Source: HGM04593 sp045578665
GTDB lineage: Bacteria > Bacteroidota > Bacteroidia > Bacteroidales > Bacteroidaceae
Direction of reading: 5' to 3'
Assembly: GCA_045578665.1 (NCBI GenBank)
Contig: JAZNKR010000081.1
Span: 1 to 17,467, forward strand
Length of the DNA: 17,467 nt
The notes under the pieces: model-generated
What the model saw: only the letters and a program-made list of their open reading frames with translations
Told to the model about the DNA's origin: nothing
Database searches by the model: none
Program-made: the position numbers and the translations under genes
Part shown: positions 14,523-17,467 of the stretch, one piece after another
Layout of the letters: the number at the start of each line of letters is the position of its first letter
Numbering within the stretch: position 1 is the first letter of the stretch

Positions 14523-15506
14523 CTAAACGTATATCTTGCGCAATATTTTGTTTATCCATCTCCAGCGGTAACGGTACCAGCGGATGGTGCTCACCTGCTT
14601 GCCGCCAAAGTTGAGCAGAAAATTCCTGAAGCCGATGTTCTTTCTGAGCGGCGCTCCCGAAACGGCAAATTCGAAGTGCGGAACACCTCTTTCGTAGGCA
14701 TCTTTTATGGCTGCCCACACTGCCATTATACCGGGGTAGAGAAGCGGATGGCTCTTGCGCAGTCCGCAACTGTAGAGCAGATAGGCGCGCTCCTCGGTGT
14801 AGAGACAGATGGAGCATCCTATCATCTTGCCCTCTCTGTTGCGCACGACAAACATCCTTGCATCGGGCGATGTCCCTGTGTTGCCGAGAACTATTTTCTG
14901 CAAAAGGGCAGTTGGGGCAAAATAGCGCGCAATCTTCGATGCGTAGTATTTTTTCATCAGGCGCATACCCTCCTCTATCTCCTCGGCAGAGGTCGCCTGT
15001 GAGCATATTGCACCACGCTCCGTAGCGCGGCGTATGTGTGTGCGGTATGCACGCGACAGCCTCTCCTCGGGGTTGCGGCTGTGCAGGGATATGTATATCC
15101 TGATGTCGTTGCGCGGGACAAATTCGAAGCGGCTGAATGTGCGGTAGGTTGCACGTGAGTCGATTATGTAGCGTGTCTCTATGAACATGTATCTTATGTC
15201 CAGTGATTTTATGAGCCGCTGCATGAAGTGGTCGAATAGCGTGTTGCGGCAACTGCACTTTTCGCTGTATACCCCTTCGCTGTATATGCTGCACCAACGA
15301 AAAATGCCGGGAGGGATAATCCTCTTGTCGCTCTTGAGCATTGCAAGCATGTGCCCGAGCTCTTCCTCCCCTTCGTATGCAACAAGCATTACGGGGGTGA
15401 TGCCCGATGAGTTTTCGAGCAGGCGAAAGAACTCTTCCGAGTGGAAGTAGATTCCTTTTATAAGTGCGGGCAGTCTGTCGCTGCTGTTGTATTGCTCTAT
15501 GCGCAT
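14523..15506 (-). CDS. FemAB/GNAT-like acyltransferase, 327 aa
   Basis: It resembles the FemAB-related acetyltransferase group (GNAT-fold, BioF2-like), which transfers aminoacyl or acetyl groups, often in cell-wall or exopolysaccharide modification. The N-terminal half contains FFRLLENSSGITPVMLVAYE, and the C-terminal half contains ARMFVVRNREGKMIGCSICL, then YLLYSCGLRKSHPLLYPGIM and HFEFAVSGAPLRKNIGFRNF. The last pattern (F-x-F-x-x-S, then GFRNFLLNFGG) is typical of this group. The substrate is unknown. It is the first gene of a two-gene unit with the TonB receptor. A TAACTTTA box sits about 27 bp upstream of its ATG. Confidence 0.75.
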   Translation of the reverse strand: MRIEQYNSSDRLPALIKGIYFHSEEFFRLLENSSGITPVMLVAYEGEEELGHMLAMLKSDKRIIPPGIFRWCSIYSEGVYSEKCSCRNTLFDHFMQRLIKSLDIRYMFIETRYIIDSRATYRTFSRFEFVPRNDIRIYISLHSRNPEERLSRAYRTHIRRATERGAICSQATSAEEIEEGMRLMKKYYASKIARYFAPTALLQKIVLGNTGTSPDARMFVVRNREGKMIGCSICLYTEERAYLLYSCGLRKSHPLLYPGIMAVWAAIKDAYERGVPHFEFAVSGAPLRKNIGFRNFLLNFGGKQVSTIRWYRYRWRWINKILRKIYV

Positions 15507-15532
15507 TTTTGCCTATTGTGGAAGTTGTGCCG

Positions 15533-15540
15533 TAAAGTTA
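15533..15540 (-). promoter_or_regulatory. Candidate -7 box for the FemAB/TonB receptor unit
   Basis: On the minus strand TAACTTTA matches TAnnTTTG in all but the last base. A TTTTC stretch lies about 22 bp upstream as a weak -33 box. The start would be about 20 nt before ATG 15506. Confidence 0.45.
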
Positions 15541-15631
15541 CTGAATTATTGGCGAGGTTGTTGAAAATTTATGTTATAATTTTGAAATTATCTCTATGTG
15601 GTGGTTGTTGCAGAGATTATCTATGCACAAT

Positions 15632-15663
15632 TTTGCAGTTTACCGATATTTTTCTTAGCTTTA
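15632..15663 (+). promoter_or_regulatory. Promoter of the Gfo/Idh/MocA gene
   Basis: TTTG (15632-15635), 20 bp, then TAGCTTTA (15656-15663). The last base departs from TAnnTTTG, otherwise this is a good Bacteroidota promoter. The leader to ATG 15708 would be about 35 nt and A/T-rich. Confidence 0.6.
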
Positions 15664-15707
15664 CAAAAATATTTATTTCATTCACAAAAAGTATAAAATT
15701 TAAGAAT

Positions 15708-16865
15708 ATGAAAAAGAAGATAAGAATGGGTATGCTGGGCGGAGGTCCCGGCTCTTTCATCGGTCCCGTACACCGTATTGCTGCGAACCTCGACGGGTTG
15801 ATTGAACTTGTGTGTGGATGCTTCAGCTCCGACCCACAAAAGTCGGCACAGACAGGCGAAGAACTTTTCCTGCCCAAAGAGCGCGTGTATGCTTCGTATC
15901 AAGAGATGATTGAGAAAGAGGCTATGCTTCCCGAGGGCGAGCGTATGGATTTCCTTGCTATTGTAACCCCCAACCATCTTCACTTTGCGCCTGCCGCTAT
16001 GGCATTGGAGGCAGGTTTTCACGTGGCGTTGGACAAGCCCATAACTTTTTCATTGGAAGAGGCGCAAAGTCTGGCGGAGATAACAGCCCGCACAGGTAAA
16101 CGTCTGTTGCTCACCCACACATACAGCGGCTATCCGTTGGTGAAGGAGGCGCGCTTCCGTGTACAGCGTGGCGATTTGGGTAAGATTCGCCGTGTCTATG
16201 TCGAATATCCTCAGGGATGGCTCTCCACTGACTGCGCGGCAGTGAACAAACAGGCTGCATGGCGTGTAGACCCTGCACGCTCGGGAAAGGCTGGTTGCAT
16301 GGGCGACATAGGTACACATGCGTTCCACCTGGCAAACTACATCACAGGTCTCAAGGTCTCTGAACTCTGCGCCGAACTCAACTCGTTTGTCGACGACCGT
16401 ATGCTGGACGACGACGGAACCGTGATGATACGCTACGAGGGTGGTGCACGTTGTCTTCTCAGCGCATCGCAGGTGTGTGCAGGAGTGGAAAACGGTCTTT
16501 ATATAAGGATTTATGGCGAAAAGGGTGGTCTCGAATGGCGCCAGGACAGCCCAAATACCATGATGTTCCGCCCGGTTGATGGTGTTGCAGAGGTAATACG
16601 TACAGCCACGGCAAGCATCGTTTCTCCTGCAGCGCAGCACAACTCGCGCGTGCCCGGCGGACACCCCGAGGGCTTCATAGAGGCATTTGCCAACCTCTAC
16701 CGCAACTTCGCCCTCACCTTGATGGCCGATGCCGAAGGACGCGAACCGTCGGAGTGCAGTCTCGACTTCCCCTCGGTAAAAGATGGAATAGAAGGCATGC
16801 AGTTCGTAGAGGCGGTGGTAAGCTCCTCGGCACAGAATGCGGCTTGGGTGAAATGGAATAAGTGA
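15708..16865 (+). CDS. Gfo/Idh/MocA family oxidoreductase, 385 aa
   Basis: An NAD(P)-dependent oxidoreductase, most likely acting on a sugar or cyclitol. The N-terminal Rossmann fold has MGMLGGGPGSFIGPVHR (glycine loop at about 11-16), then TPNHLHFAPAAMALEAG and the cofactor/catalytic motif DKP at 109-111 (usually EKP; D is a known variant). The C-terminal domain has AWRVDPARSGKAGCMGDIGT with His204 following, matching the D-x-G-x-H catalytic region. The frame is open further upstream to 15441, but ATG 15708 fits the family start and follows a promoter at 15632-15663. The gene is single, flanked by repeats downstream. The substrate cannot be assigned. Confidence 0.92.
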   Translation: MKKKIRMGMLGGGPGSFIGPVHRIAANLDGLIELVCGCFSSDPQKSAQTGEELFLPKERVYASYQEMIEKEAMLPEGERMDFLAIVTPNHLHFAPAAMALEAGFHVALDKPITFSLEEAQSLAEITARTGKRLLLTHTYSGYPLVKEARFRVQRGDLGKIRRVYVEYPQGWLSTDCAAVNKQAAWRVDPARSGKAGCMGDIGTHAFHLANYITGLKVSELCAELNSFVDDRMLDDDGTVMIRYEGGARCLLSASQVCAGVENGLYIRIYGEKGGLEWRQDSPNTMMFRPVDGVAEVIRTATASIVSPAAQHNSRVPGGHPEGFIEAFANLYRNFALTLMADAEGREPSECSLDFPSVKDGIEGMQFVEAVVSSSAQNAAWVKWNK

Positions 16866-16910
16866 TTCGATGACATTTGCTGCGGTTAAAGGTTGTTTTT
16901 GAATTATTAC

Positions 16911-17065
16911 TGTCCGGTAAATTCAAAAACAAGGTAAACAATTCTCCCTCTTGGATAAGAGGAGGAGTTTAAACCATTGCACTCAAATTTGTATCAAAAA
17001 AGGAATAAGGGCTTATACAAACTTAAATGTCGAATTTTAAAAGAATTAAATACGTTTACCGGACA
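16911..17065. mobile_element. 155-bp MITE-like element with 11-bp terminal inverted repeats
   Basis: TGTCCGGTAAA (16911-16921) and TTTACCGGACA (17055-17065) are perfect inverted repeats bounding 155 bp without coding capacity. Inside is the hairpin segment around 16944-16967, an inverse relative of 7821-7842 with the same flanks. At 7800-7943 the same hairpin also lies near an ACCGGACAC motif (about 7931-7939). This suggests a short non-autonomous element or the fused ends of a lost insertion sequence. No clear target-site duplication is visible. Confidence 0.4.
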
Positions 17066-17077
17066 CCAATATTTTTG

Positions 17078-17137
17078 AATAAAATTTAAGAAGCTGAAAT
17101 AACCTTGCTGTTATAGGAAAAATCCAATAAAATTTAA
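17078..17137 (+). repeat. Direct repeat AATAAAATTTAA, 48 bp apart
   Basis: AATAAAATTTAA occurs at 17078-17089 and 17126-17137. The sequences after the two copies (GAAGCTG and ACAGCTTCT) are roughly inverse to each other. CAGCTTCTTAA also occurs in the gap at about 7108-7118, so this may be another remnant of mobile-element ends. Confidence 0.3.
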
Positions 17138-17308
17138 ACAGCTTCTAAGCGAGGTGAACAGAAGCTTTGTCGGCGTATTTGGGAGGAATGGTCTTTTGAG
17201 AATAAATCAATTGAACTGTTCCTCCCGAAGTATGTATATAGAAAGATGCTACGGGGTGCTATTATAGTCTCGGCTATGCTATCCTCGGACTCTATAATGT
17301 ATAGGTAG
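17138..17308 (+). other. 56-codon open frame without start codon, possible gene remnant
   Basis: The plus strand is open from 17138 to a TAG at 17306 and reads TASKRGEQKLCRRIWEEWSF, then NKSIELFLPKYVYRKMLRGA and IIVSAMLSSDSIMYR. The composition is protein-like, but no ATG occurs before the middle and I recognise no family. Within it are an inverted repeat GGGAGGAA/TTCCTCCC (17181-17188, 17219-17226) and ATTATAG/CTATAAT (17261-17267, 17292-17298). A decayed gene or chance are both possible. Confidence 0.2.
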
Positions 17309-17378
17309 ACTGTGAAATTTTTTGATACGATGTGGTGAAATCCTTAAGGGTGGTTCTATAAATTAGTTAACATGATTG

Positions 17379-17443
17379 AAGTTGCTGCCACTCGCTGTGC
17401 AATCTGTGAACAAGTTCACATTGCGCTCGTTTAACCGCAACTT
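17379..17443 (-). repeat. Single diverged, inverted copy of the 81-bp hairpin unit
   Basis: On the minus strand it reads AAACGAGCGC, then a hairpin GCAATGTGAA-CTTG-TTCACAGATTGC, then CACAGCGAGTGGCAG. The array at 11278 has AAACGAGCGA, a hairpin with the same CTTG loop, then CACAGCGAGTGCAG. The flanks and loop are kept while both stem arms differ in a matched way. An additional outer inverted repeat AAGTTGC/GCAACTT (17379-17385, 17437-17443) encloses this copy. Confidence 0.65.
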
Positions 17444-17467
17444 TCGAGGCGATTTTTGAGTTTATTT

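Noticed and set aside
15441..15707. Upstream extension of the Gfo/Idh/MocA gene by 89 codons
   Set aside because: It overlaps the divergent FemAB-like gene and the promoter, and the Rossmann fold begins directly after ATG 15708.

Overview
The window looks like a chromosome segment from a member of the Bacteroidota, order Bacteroidales. Several independent signs point there: lipoproteins with thioredoxin-like (TlpA) C-termini, a DUF4369-type domain, a TonB-dependent receptor with a carboxypeptidase-regulatory N-terminal domain, and promoters of the Bacteroides type (TTTG or TTG about 20 bp before TAnnTTTG). Genus and species cannot be fixed from the sequence alone.

Layout. Positions 1-408 are the 3' end of a group II intron: the C-terminus of its reverse transcriptase/maturase, then RNA domains V and VI. 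Positions 475-5178 (minus strand) hold three consecutive lipoproteins that share a C-terminal thioredoxin fold with a CxxC centre but have different N-terminal parts. Upstream, 5179-6035 is a dense gene-free region. It contains a 15-codon remnant repeating the 3' end of the last tlpA-like gene, a possible sigma-54-type promoter with two tandem 16-bp dyads, a frameshifted small lipoprotein gene, and operator-like repeats before a divergent gene. That gene (6036-7088, plus) encodes a ToxR-like membrane-anchored winged-helix regulator, which probably controls the tlpA cluster, itself, or both.

Positions 7424-7612 (plus) encode a 62-residue helix-turn-helix protein whose promoter is embedded in an 18-bp perfect palindrome with an extra half site, suggesting autorepression. 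Aspartate ammonia-lyase (8014-9423, minus) follows with a strong terminator. An overlapping pair, a DUF418 membrane protein and a GNAT acetyltransferase (11257 to 9576, minus), comes next. Between it and the divergent thioesterase gene (11615-12085, plus) lies an array of three 81-bp tandem repeats, each with a CTTG-loop hairpin. The thioesterase gene converges, one base apart, on a two-gene minus-strand unit: a FemAB/GNAT-like protein (15506 to 14523) and a TonB-dependent receptor (14474 to 12087). A Gfo/Idh/MocA oxidoreductase (15708-16865, plus) closes the coding part.

Positions 16866-17467 have no convincing gene but are full of repeats: a 155-bp element with 11-bp perfect terminal inverted repeats, an inverted relative of a hairpin found at 7821, and a single diverged inverted copy of the 81-bp unit. 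In that copy the hairpin stem has changed on both arms while the loop and flanks are kept. This covarying hairpin repeat is the most unusual signal in the window. Next in interest are the tlpA cluster with its decaying paralogues and putative enhancer-type promoter, and the operators of the two regulators.
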